Shown here piece after piece: positions 1-6,079 of a DNA stretch of 15,065 nt. How positions within the stretch are numbered: position 1 is the first letter of the stretch; every line of letters starts with the position of its first letter. Position numbers and translations under genes: made by a program. Origin of the DNA: CAG-582 sp964551965 (GTDB lineage: Bacteria > Bacillota_I > Bacilli_A > RF39 > UBA660); the NCBI GenBank assembly GCA_964551965.1, contig CAZKFB010000032.1, positions 1 to 15,065 of the forward strand, in the 5' to 3' direction. The notes beneath the pieces are model-generated. The model worked only from the letters and a program-made list of their open reading frames with translations, did not search any database and was not told where the DNA came from.

Positions 1-85
1 TGGCTGGTTAATTGGTGGTGGGATATTTACTCTCATCGTGGGTATAATAGATGGATTTTTTCGACCATTAGTATGCCACAAATGA
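1..85 (+). CDS. C-terminal end of a putative class IIb bacteriocin peptide (partial, 5' truncated)
   Basis: This is the last 27 codons of a small gene entering from the left edge, in the frame beginning at base 2 and ending at TGA 83-85. The visible peptide has a Gly-rich hydrophobic stretch (WLIGGGIFTLIVGIIDG) followed by a FFRPLVCHK tail. From memory, a glycine-rich helix followed by an Asp-Gly-aromatic-x-Arg-Pro-x-x-Cys ending is typical of lactobin A/cerein 7B-type (class IIb) bacteriocin precursors. The start and any double-glycine leader lie outside the window. The stop codon overlaps the ATG of the next small peptide (ATGA), so the two should be co-translated, as expected for a two-peptide bacteriocin. 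The alternative is a short membrane peptide of another type. No homology search was possible, so the family call is recognition by pattern. Confidence 0.55.
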   Translation, partial: GWLIGGGIFTLIVGIIDGFFRPLVCHK

Positions 86-237
86 GCGGAAAAGAATTAT
101 ATTTAGTTGTAGCAGGTTCTTCAAAGATTTCAGGAACACTTTTAAATTCAGTTAGTAAGCTAATTAATACTTTATTAGATTTCGGAAGAGTAATAGGTTC
201 CTCTATAAGATACCTTGTATCCGGAAGATCTTGCTAA
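82..237 (+). CDS. Putative class IIb (lactobin A/cerein 7B-like) bacteriocin precursor, 51 aa
   Basis: A 51-residue ORF starts at ATG 82, which overlaps the stop of the preceding peptide, and ends at TAA 235-237. A second in-frame ATG at 73 would add three residues; the overlapping ATG is preferred because it gives coupling. No Shine-Dalgarno is evident, consistent with re-initiation. The N-terminus MSGKELYLVVAGS resembles a short double-glycine-type leader, with Ala-Gly (residues 11-12) in place of Gly-Gly. The predicted mature peptide begins SSKISGTLLNSVSKLI and continues with a LDFGRVIGSSIRYLVSGRSC tail (residues 32-51). As I recall them, family members share a small-residue helix, an LGRxxGxxIR block and a terminal Cys. 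It would be a secreted antimicrobial partner of the upstream peptide. The ABC genes downstream fit a role in immunity or export. The unusual Ala-Gly site is the main oddity. Confidence 0.62.
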   Translation: MSGKELYLVVAGSSKISGTLLNSVSKLINTLLDFGRVIGSSIRYLVSGRSC

Positions 238-267
238 AGAAAAGGACATATGTCCTTTTTCTTTTTA
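238..267 (+). terminator. Rho-independent terminator of the bacteriocin pair
   Basis: A perfect palindrome, AAAAGGACAT/ATGTCCTTTT at 240-259, is followed by TTCTTTTT. It begins three bases after the stop codon of the 51-aa peptide. The same stem, with one base changed, recurs at 3591-3612. Confidence 0.85.
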
Positions 268-340
268 TATTAAATCAGGAAATTTTATAAAACATAATTT
301 ATAAAAAATATTGTTAAAATTAATCTTGTAAATAGTGCAA

Positions 341-372
341 AAAAGGAGTGCCTAAAAAGACCTACGCCTTTT
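341..372. repeat. Imperfect inverted repeat overlapping the -35 region of the ABC operon
   Basis: AAAAGGAGT (341-349) and ACGCCTTTT (364-372) pair with a single mismatch around a 14-base spacer. The right arm covers the position where a -35 box would sit for the extended -10 at 383-391. It could be a regulator-binding site, or a weak terminator for read-through from the left. The sequence does not decide between them. Confidence 0.4.
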
Positions 373-382
373 ATTGATTTTA

Positions 383-391
383 TGCTATACT
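383..391 (+). promoter_or_regulatory. Extended -10 promoter of the ABC transporter operon
   Basis: TGCTATACT matches the TGnTATAAT extended -10 consensus with one change. No good -35 hexamer lies 16-18 bases upstream; the inverted repeat occupies that place. Predicted transcription start is near 398, leaving about 15 bases of leader, with the AAGAGGT ribosome site at 402-408. Confidence 0.55.
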
Positions 392-412
392 TTATTTAGA
401 AAAGAGGTAACT

Positions 413-1075
413 ATGAGAAAAAATGCAATAGATATTAAAAATGTATCTAAATCTTTCTTTGCTCATAAAGAAAATATTGAGGTTTTTAAAGACTATAATG
501 CTTCATTTGAGTATGGAAAACTTTATGGAATAATGGGACATTCAGGATGTGGTAAATCGACTCTGATAAAGTTGATTGGAATGTTAGAATCTGTCGATAG
601 CGGGGAGATATTAATTGATGATAACGAAGTATCTTCATTAAGTGATGAACAACAAGCAACATTAAGAAATGAAAAAATTGGTTTTATATTTCAAGATTAT
701 TTATTGGATGATAATTTAAATGTTTATGACAATATTCAATTACCAACTTTGTTAAGAACCGATTGGAAAGAAAAAAAAGATAACATAATAGAATTAGCAA
801 GAAAATATGGAATTGATAACAGATTAAAACATTATCCAAAAGAGTTATCAGGAGGGGAGCAACAAAGAGTTGCAATTTGTCGAGCTTTAATAAATAATCC
901 TAATATTATTTTAGCTGATGAACCTACAGGAAATTTAGATAGAAAAAATGAAGAAATCATATTGAATGATTTAAAAGAATTATCTAAAAATGGAAAATGT
1001 GTAATAGTAGTAAGTCATTCAGATAATATAAAAAAATATGCAGATAAAATAATCAATTTAGAAGAAGGTGAATAA
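413..1075 (+). CDS. ABC transporter ATP-binding protein, MacB/LolD type (bacteriocin-associated)
   Basis: This 220-aa ATPase would power the two permeases that follow, at the inner face of the membrane. Nucleotide-binding motifs are complete: Walker A GHSGCGKST (42-50), Q-loop Gln94, signature LSGGEQQR (145-152), Walker B IILADEPTGNLD (165-176) and the H-loop His202. The EPTGNLD form is typical of the MacB/LolD/SalX group that works with FtsX-like permeases. The ATG at 413 is chosen because AAGAGGT lies just upstream; an in-frame TTG at 374 lies upstream of the predicted transcript start. There is no N-terminal C39 peptidase domain, so this protein cannot itself remove double-glycine leaders. 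The next start lies one base after its stop. Its position beside bacteriocin-like peptides suggests an immunity or export system of the kind annotated as 'lactococcin 972 group' ABC ATPases, but a general antimicrobial-peptide efflux pump is also possible. Confidence 0.9.
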   Translation: MRKNAIDIKNVSKSFFAHKENIEVFKDYNASFEYGKLYGIMGHSGCGKSTLIKLIGMLESVDSGEILIDDNEVSSLSDEQQATLRNEKIGFIFQDYLLDDNLNVYDNIQLPTLLRTDWKEKKDNIIELARKYGIDNRLKHYPKELSGGEQQRVAICRALINNPNIILADEPTGNLDRKNEEIILNDLKELSKNGKCVIVVSHSDNIKKYADKIINLEEGE

Positions 1076-1076
1076 T

Positions 1077-2282
1077 ATGTATTTTAATTATATAAAGAAA
1101 CACATACTTAATAAAAGAAATATAATTTTATTTATAATTTTCACTCTTGTAGGTTTAGCAATGATGTGTACTTCTTCTATTGGAGTAACAATACTAGATT
1201 TTACAAATACATTATACAGAAACAATGTTGATTTTAGAACTTTAGAAATAAGTGAAGAATCGGATAAATTTGATCAAGTCGCAAAGATTAAACATGTTGA
1301 ATCTGTAGAAGATGTAATATATAAAAATCCAAATTATGTTGATGTTAAAGAATTCGACACAGATTTAAAAGGTAAAATTGAATTAACAGCACTGTTAAAA
1401 GGAAGGAATTTGACAGTTACTCATGGTCGAATGGTAGAAAACGAAAATGAAGCTATATGTTCTGATGTTTTTTATCCATACGAACCAGAAGAAATTAATG
1501 ATAAAACAATTTTTAATAAAAGTAGGATTTTACATCCTTCCGATATAATAAATAAAACATTTACAGTAGCATCAGATGACGATGAAAACAAGACTTTTAA
1601 ATTTAAGATAGTTGGAACATATAGCTTTAAAAATAATAATACTTCTTTAGATAGTTGCTATATTATGAAAGAACCTTTTAAAAAATTAGTGCCAAAGTAT
1701 CAAGCTGGTACAGGGATATTCGATCCAGAGACTGGTGAATATACTTTTATACCTAATGAAGATGTTGGAAAAATAGTAATAGTAGATAAATATAAGAATG
1801 TTGATGAAGTCAAAAAAGAAATAGCAAAATTAGGATTACATTCACAAATATATTCAGGATTCTATCAAGGGTATATCGACTTATTAACTTACGGACCGCT
1901 TTTTGCATCAATTATTCTAGTTTTGATATTTGTAATAATATTAGAATCATTCTTATCTAAAAAAATAAAATATAATAGTAAATCATATGCAATACTAAAA
2001 TCTATTGGTTATAATAAGAAAACAATAAAAAATATTAACTTAGTAGAAAATATATTAATTTTATTATCAAGCCTAATTGTATCTATCACATTATATATTA
2101 TTGTATTCAATTATGTAGCAAATGTAGTATATGCAGAATACATCTATGATGGAGCAATGCTTAGCTTTTCCATAATTCCAATTATAGCAACAATACTATT
2201 AATGCTAGCAACTCTAATATTTGTTAATAATAAAGTCTTACACAAAAGATTAGATAAAAGTTTAAGTGAGATTCTATTATGA
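1077..2282 (+). CDS. FtsX-like ABC transporter permease (full length, 401 aa)
   Basis: Membrane partner of the preceding ATPase. It has the MacB/FtsX layout: one N-terminal membrane segment (about 14-38), a large external domain (about 40-265), then three C-terminal segments (about 274-293, 324-344 and 363-383). Between the last segments lies the FtsX-family coupling region, visible as YAILKSIGYNKKTIKNI (304-320). The external domain contains two cysteines, in EAICSD and LDSCYI contexts, which might pair. The ATG at 1077 is preferred to an in-frame GTG at 1068, because AAGGTG (1065-1070) is then a well-spaced ribosome site inside the end of the ATPase gene. Its stop overlaps the next ATG (ATGA). 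Such permeases typically act on periplasmic or extracytoplasmic substrates by mechanotransmission. Substrate here is unknown; bacteriocin immunity or export is inferred from the neighbours. Confidence 0.82.
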   Translation: MYFNYIKKHILNKRNIILFIIFTLVGLAMMCTSSIGVTILDFTNTLYRNNVDFRTLEISEESDKFDQVAKIKHVESVEDVIYKNPNYVDVKEFDTDLKGKIELTALLKGRNLTVTHGRMVENENEAICSDVFYPYEPEEINDKTIFNKSRILHPSDIINKTFTVASDDDENKTFKFKIVGTYSFKNNNTSLDSCYIMKEPFKKLVPKYQAGTGIFDPETGEYTFIPNEDVGKIVIVDKYKNVDEVKKEIAKLGLHSQIYSGFYQGYIDLLTYGPLFASIILVLIFVIILESFLSKKIKYNSKSYAILKSIGYNKKTIKNINLVENILILLSSLIVSITLYIIVFNYVANVVYAEYIYDGAMLSFSIIPIIATILLMLATLIFVNNKVLHKRLDKSLSEILL

Positions 2283-3082
2283 GATATTTATTATTTGTAA
2301 AGGAATTCATACATAAAAAAACAACAAAAAATTATATATTAATTATTTTTTCAATTGCTTTTATTATTTCTATGTCATCTTCTTTTTATATATTTAGCGG
2401 TAATGTCATTAATAGCAATTATAAAAAATCTTACTATGTGATGATATTAGATACCAAAGATAAATATGATGCCATAAAAAATTATAGAAACGCTAATCAA
2501 TTACTAAGATGTACATTTGATGGCAATATAGTTATTATAGAAAATAAAAATAACATATTAATTCCAAATAATGAAAACATAAAAATTGTATCAGAAGAAG
2601 AATTTAATACTTATGAATATAATAACGGATATTATGTTACATTAAAAAACTGGATTAATTTTAATGAAAAGAACGATTATTTTATAAATAAAAATATAGA
2701 TTACGAAATCTTTCTTAATAGAAAGGGCGACAACAAAATAGAAGATTATTATAATTACTTTTTCTATATGTTAATTTTAATAATTATAGTAGCTTCTATA
2801 ATCTTCATAATAACAATAATAAATATTATAATTGATGAACAAAAATATAATAATCTATATTATTGTCTAGGTTATAACGAAAAAAGAATATTTTTGATTT
2901 GTTTAATAAAAATATTCTCTATGGTTATGGGTATTGCAATTATAAATGGAATAATTCAATTTATAATTGAATATTTAATCAATATTACCCATTATTTTAA
3001 TTTAGTTATCCACATATCATTATTGGTAGCAACATTACTATTAACAATATGTATGATAATAGGAAGGAGGTATAAATTATGA
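2279..3082 (+). CDS. Short, divergent FtsX-like permease (267 aa)
   Basis: A second membrane subunit, coupled to the first by an ATGA overlap. The layout is the same in miniature: an N-terminal segment (about 18-38), an external domain of only about 110 residues, and three C-terminal hydrophobic segments (about 160-183, 202-226 and 240-262). A weak echo of the FtsX coupling motif, YYCLGYNEKRIFLICLIK, falls where YAILKSIGYNKK sits in its partner. This suggests the two form a heterodimer driven by the single ATPase. It is much shorter than typical FtsX/MacB permeases (about 400 aa) and extremely rich in Ile, Asn and Lys. It could instead be an immunity membrane protein with coincidental resemblance. 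No catalytic residues are expected. The last codons contain a strong AGGAGG (3063-3068) serving the next gene. Confidence 0.6.
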   Translation: MRYLLFVKEFIHKKTTKNYILIIFSIAFIISMSSSFYIFSGNVINSNYKKSYYVMILDTKDKYDAIKNYRNANQLLRCTFDGNIVIIENKNNILIPNNENIKIVSEEEFNTYEYNNGYYVTLKNWINFNEKNDYFINKNIDYEIFLNRKGDNKIEDYYNYFFYMLILIIIVASIIFIITIINIIIDEQKYNNLYYCLGYNEKRIFLICLIKIFSMVMGIAIINGIIQFIIEYLINITHYFNLVIHISLLVATLLLTICMIIGRRYKL

Positions 3083-3477
3083 CAAAAAGAAACAAGAATA
3101 AAGTTTTTATAGTTATGGTAGCAGTACTATTAACTACAGCAGTAACAGTTTTTGCACTAACTGACTATACTGATAATTTTTCATTAGCTTATATGAAGTG
3201 GAATAGATCAAAGTATATAAAAACTATAAGTAAGTATCCTTTAGTACAGTATAAAGCTCAAAACAGCGATAATTGTACTTTAAAAGTAACTTTATCAAAA
3301 AAAGCTTATCTTGGTTTAGGGTTTGAAAACGTAGAAGTCGCACACACTGATATAAGTGGGAATAAATACAGTTATACTAAGTTTAAGGAACATACTGCTA
3401 ACAAAGAGTATCTTATTACTACACTAAACACTACATCAAATTCTATTGCAAATGCTGAGTATACATTTACTAGTTAA
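3079..3477 (+). CDS. Unrecognised secreted or membrane-anchored protein, 132 aa, last gene of the ABC operon
   Basis: I do not recognise this family. The N-terminus is a good Sec signal or anchor: a basic KRNKNK, a hydrophobic core (residues 9-26) and a possible signal peptidase site after VFA (24-26). The mature part of about 106 residues is rich in Thr, Asn, Tyr and Lys, has a single Cys66, and looks beta-rich in its second half (alternating polar and hydrophobic TLKVTLSKKAYLGLGFENV). There is no lipobox, so it is not a lipoprotein. The ATG overlaps the stop of the short permease, with AGGAGG ten bases upstream, so strong coupled translation is expected. By position it could be an accessory or immunity protein, a substrate of the ABC system, or a third antimicrobial. 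It does not look like lactococcin 972 itself by eye. Confidence 0.7.
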   Translation: MTKRNKNKVFIVMVAVLLTTAVTVFALTDYTDNFSLAYMKWNRSKYIKTISKYPLVQYKAQNSDNCTLKVTLSKKAYLGLGFENVEVAHTDISGNKYSYTKFKEHTANKEYLITTLNTTSNSIANAEYTFTS

Positions 3478-3499
3478 ACATACGCAGTGATTAAAAAAA

Positions 3500-3520
3500 C
3501 TATTAACAATATGTTAATAG
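3500..3520 (-). terminator. Hairpin with minus-strand terminator character
   Basis: CTATTAACA (3500-3508) and TGTTAATAG (3512-3520) form a perfect 9-bp stem with a 3-base loop. A run of seven A lies on its left (3493-3499), so the U-tract would follow the stem only in minus-strand RNA. No minus-strand gene is evident to its right, so its target is unclear. It may block antisense transcription entering the ABC operon. Confidence 0.4.
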
Positions 3521-3588
3521 CTTGGCCAACAATATTATATTCTAAAAATATAATTTTATACAAGAATAATCTTAATTATTCTGTTAAG

Positions 3589-3613
3589 AGAAAAGGACTT
3601 ATGTCCTTTTTTC
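3589..3613 (+). terminator. Rho-independent terminator of the ABC operon
   Basis: AAAAGGACTTATGTCC followed by TTTTTT (3591-3612) forms a stem with a short loop and a U-tract. It lies 114 bases after the last ABC-operon gene and just before the cca promoter. The element differs by one base from the stem at 240-260. The interval 3478-3671 holds only this, the hairpin at 3500-3520 and the cca promoter. Confidence 0.8.
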
Positions 3614-3625
3614 AATTCTAAACTA

Positions 3626-3653
3626 TTAACAAATTTGCAATATATGATATAAT
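3626..3653 (+). promoter_or_regulatory. Promoter of cca–dnaD–nth
   Basis: TTAACA (3626-3631), a 16-base spacer and TATAAT (3648-3653), with TG at 3645-3646 making an extended -10, give a near-consensus vegetative promoter. The predicted transcription start is about 3660, only some 12 bases before the GTG start. Confidence 0.75.
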
Positions 3654-3671
3654 TTTTATAGGTGAATACTT

Positions 3672-4754
3672 GTGAATGAAAAGATAAGGTTAGTTTTAAA
3701 TAAGATTAAAGATAAAGGTTTTGAAGTCTATTTAGTTGGTGGATTTGTTCGTGATTATTTTTTGGGTCGTGAGACTTACGATGTTGACATTGCAACTAAT
3801 GCACTTCCTAAAGATATAATCGAAATATTCAATTTAAATACAAGTACGGAAGATAATTATGGAAGTATAACTTTTAAAGATAAAACTTACAATTATGAAA
3901 TTACAACATATAGAAGAGATCTTTCCTATGAAGCACGAAAACCCAAAATAGAATTTGTTGATGATATTAAAGTAGACGTTCTTAGAAGAGATTTTACAAT
4001 TAATTCTCTATATATGGATACTGATGGAAATATAATAGATGAATTAAATGGTATTGAAGACTTAAAAAATAAAATTGTTAGATGTATTGGTAATATTAAC
4101 GATAAAATGATTGAAGATCCATTAAGAATACTTAGAACAATTAGATTTGCAACATTGTTAGATTTTGAAATAGAAGAAAATTTATATTTTTTCATTAAGC
4201 AAAACAAAGAATTAATATCTACATTAAGCTATACTAGAAAAAAAGAGGAATTAGATAAAATATTTAAAAGCAAAAATGTTTCTCGAGGAATTGAAATTAT
4301 TAAATCTTTAGGAATAGAAAAATATTTAGATATTAAAATAGATGATGTAATTCCATGTAGTAATTACTTAGGAATATGGGCACAAATTGAAGTAAGCGAC
4401 AAATATCCTTTTAGTAATCAAGAATTAGATACAATTGATGCTATAAAAAAAGTACTTAAGTATGGTATAATAGACAACATAGTTTTATATCAATATGGTT
4501 TGTTTGTATCAATTATAGCTGGTGAAATACTAAATTATCAAAAATCATATATTTCTGATATATATAAAGATATGCCAATATATAATTCAAAAGATATAGC
4601 TATTAATGGTGATGATATAATGCAAATATTAAATATTGAGCCATCAGAAAAAATAAGTAAGATATTAGAAGATTTAGAATTAAATATATTACACAATAAT
4701 ATAAAAAATGAATATGAGGAATTAAAGGGTTATATAATAAAGAACTGGAAGTGA
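3672..4754 (+). CDS. cca: CCA tRNA nucleotidyltransferase (class II)
   Basis: Adds or repairs the 3'-terminal CCA of tRNAs in the cytoplasm using CTP and ATP. The 360-aa protein has the class II nucleotidyltransferase head: LVGGFVRD (21-28) and the metal-binding DVD pair Asp37/Asp39 in YDVDIAT. The RRDFTINSL block follows at 105-113, then the EDPLR template motif (148-152) and LRTIRFA, which are the CCA-adding/poly(A) polymerase signature. The C-terminal part (after about 190) is helical and poorly conserved, as in this family. The start is GTG 3672, with AGGTGA at 3660-3665 at the correct distance. It is first in an operon with dnaD (four bases downstream) and nth. In Bacillus, cca lies near dnaD–nth, which supports CCA-adding rather than poly(A) polymerase activity. 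Confidence 0.92.
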   Translation: MNEKIRLVLNKIKDKGFEVYLVGGFVRDYFLGRETYDVDIATNALPKDIIEIFNLNTSTEDNYGSITFKDKTYNYEITTYRRDLSYEARKPKIEFVDDIKVDVLRRDFTINSLYMDTDGNIIDELNGIEDLKNKIVRCIGNINDKMIEDPLRILRTIRFATLLDFEIEENLYFFIKQNKELISTLSYTRKKEELDKIFKSKNVSRGIEIIKSLGIEKYLDIKIDDVIPCSNYLGIWAQIEVSDKYPFSNQELDTIDAIKKVLKYGIIDNIVLYQYGLFVSIIAGEILNYQKSYISDIYKDMPIYNSKDIAINGDDIMQILNIEPSEKISKILEDLELNILHNNIKNEYEELKGYIIKNWK

Positions 4755-4758
4755 TTTT

Positions 4759-5400
4759 ATGGATGAAATCGTATTTAAAACTTTAAAAGCAAAAGATTAT
4801 ATAATTAAAAATTATATTATTAAAATCGCAAAAGAATTAAATCTATCTTTAAATGAATTTATTTTATTAATTTACTTTTATAATCAAGAAGAACCAGTAC
4901 TTGATTGTGCGGCTATATCCAAATCAACTTCAATGACTGAAGAAGAAGTAATGGAAGCTTTCTCAAGACTTAATGGTATTAAACTAATTGACATTATAAT
5001 AATGAAAGATGAAAAAGGCGTAAGAAAAGAAACTATATCACTTGATAATATAACTAAAGAAGCTGCTAATGAAATTACTCAAAGTATTAAAACTGTTGAG
5101 GAAAGTGATATATATAGTAAATTCGAAGCTGATTTTGGTAGGCCTTTAAGAAGAACTGAATATGAAATAATTAATGAATGGATAGAAGATGGTTTCTCAA
5201 AGGAATTAATACTAGAAGCTCTTCACCAAGCTGTTTATAATGGAGCATTATCATTAAGATATATTAGTGCAATTTTACTTGATTGGAAGAAAAAAGGCTA
5301 TAAGACTAAAGATGAAATAAGTACTGGATTAAAATCTGATACTGACTCAAATATGTTAATAGATTTATTTGATAGTGATTGGTTAAATGAAAACGAATGA
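4759..5400 (+). CDS. dnaD: DnaD-domain replication initiation protein
   Basis: A 213-aa homologue of DnaD, the primosomal protein that helps DnaA-dependent helicase loading at oriC in Firmicutes. Residues 1-95 form a winged-helix-like N-terminal domain (KELNLSLNEFILLIYFYNQ, then a helix-turn-helix around 48-72). Residues 118-185 are the DnaD/DnaB_2 domain, recognisable from FEADFGRPLRRTEYEII, the LILEALHQAVYNG helix and the conserved YISAILLDW motif (168-176) that binds ssDNA in this family. The tail is acidic and short. The ATG at 4759 follows GGAAGTGA, which overlaps the cca stop. The gene overlaps nth by 14 bases, the dnaD–nth pairing seen in many Bacilli. Phage DnaD-like proteins share the domain, but the context argues for the housekeeping copy. 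Confidence 0.88.
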   Translation: MDEIVFKTLKAKDYIIKNYIIKIAKELNLSLNEFILLIYFYNQEEPVLDCAAISKSTSMTEEEVMEAFSRLNGIKLIDIIIMKDEKGVRKETISLDNITKEAANEITQSIKTVEESDIYSKFEADFGRPLRRTEYEIINEWIEDGFSKELILEALHQAVYNGALSLRYISAILLDWKKKGYKTKDEISTGLKSDTDSNMLIDLFDSDWLNENE

Positions 5401-6007
5401 AATAATTGAAATATTAGATCGTATTCTTCCTGACGCTAAATGTTCTTTAAATTATAATTACGATTATGAATTATTAATAGCAACAGTATTATCAGCCCAA
5501 TGTACCGATGAAAGAGTGAATAAAGTAACTCCTATCTTATTTGAAAAATATGATATTTATAAGTTAGCTGAAGCTGATATAGAAGATATCAAAAGGATAA
5601 TTACACCATGTGGAAATATGAATAAAAAAAGTGTATATATTAAAGATATTGCTGCATCTTTAGTAAAAAATTATAATGGTAAAGTTCCTAATAATCGAGA
5701 ATATCTAGAAAGTCTACCGGGTGTTGGAAGAAAGACAACAAATGTAGTATTATCAAACATCCATGATGTACCAGCAATTGCTGTTGATACTCATGTATCT
5801 CGAGTATCTATAAGACTTGGACTTGCAAAAAAGAACGATGATGTTTTAACGATTGAAAAGAAATTAATGAAGAAATTTCCTAAAAATCGCTGGACAAAAC
5901 TTCATCATCAACTATTATTATTTGGAAGACATACTTGCAAAAGTCAAAATCCTCTTTGTAATAATTGCCCATTAGCTAAATACTGTAAATATAATAAATG
6001 CATTTAA
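5387..6007 (+). CDS. nth: Endonuclease III (DNA glycosylase/AP lyase)
   Basis: Base-excision repair enzyme that removes oxidised pyrimidines and nicks the abasic site. At 206 aa it is of normal length. The helix-hairpin-helix is LPGVGRKT (110-117) with the catalytic Lys116. The catalytic Asp134 lies in VDTHVSRVSIRLG. The iron-sulfur loop is complete: Cys184, Cys191, Cys194 and Cys200 in the C-x6-C-x2-C-x5-C spacing, which separates it from MutY (longer) and from cluster-less relatives. SAQCTDERVN near residue 36 is also typical. The ATG at 5387 lies inside the end of dnaD, so translation is probably coupled; no strong Shine-Dalgarno is visible. A terminator overlaps its own stop codon, ending the operon. 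Confidence 0.95.
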   Translation: MKTNEIIEILDRILPDAKCSLNYNYDYELLIATVLSAQCTDERVNKVTPILFEKYDIYKLAEADIEDIKRIITPCGNMNKKSVYIKDIAASLVKNYNGKVPNNREYLESLPGVGRKTTNVVLSNIHDVPAIAVDTHVSRVSIRLGLAKKNDDVLTIEKKLMKKFPKNRWTKLHHQLLLFGRHTCKSQNPLCNNCPLAKYCKYNKCI

Positions 6008-6018
6008 TGCATTTTTTT
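5996..6018 (+). terminator. Terminator overlapping the nth stop codon
   Basis: AAATGCAT (5996-6003) and ATGCATTT (6007-6014) form a perfect 8-bp stem with a 3-base loop, followed by TTTT. The nth stop codon TAA (6005-6007) lies in the loop and at the start of the right arm. Confidence 0.75.
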
Positions 6019-6020
6019 AC

Positions 6021-6049
6021 TTTACAAAAAGAATTAAAATTACTATAAT
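6021..6049 (+). promoter_or_regulatory. Promoter of lon
   Basis: TTTACA (6021-6026), a 17-base spacer and TATAAT (6044-6049) form a near-perfect vegetative promoter. It starts three bases after the nth terminator U-tract. No inverted repeat of CIRCE or CtsR type is visible around it, so heat-shock control is not evident. Confidence 0.8.
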
Positions 6050-6079
6050 AAATAACAAATATTTGAGGAGGTTTTGCAA

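Noticed and set aside
1..237. Single frameshifted gene spanning both bacteriocin-like reading frames
   Set aside because: Each frame ends in its own typical C-terminus with Cys, the second has its own leader-like start, and the junction is an exact ATGA overlap, which fits two genes better than one broken gene.
374..412. Longer N-terminus of the ABC ATPase from TTG 374
   Set aside because: It would start upstream of the predicted transcript start, lacks a ribosome site, and adds residues not seen before the usual ABC start. ATG 413 has AAGAGGT directly upstream.
684..875. 63-aa minus-strand reading frame inside the ABC ATPase gene
   Set aside because: It lies wholly opposite the Q-loop-to-signature part of a clearly real ATPase and has no ribosome site or family resemblance.
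3926..4207. 93-aa minus-strand reading frame inside cca
   Set aside because: It is a shadow of the conserved nucleotidyltransferase domain; its Ser/Ile/Leu-rich composition is what antisense of AT-rich coding DNA gives.
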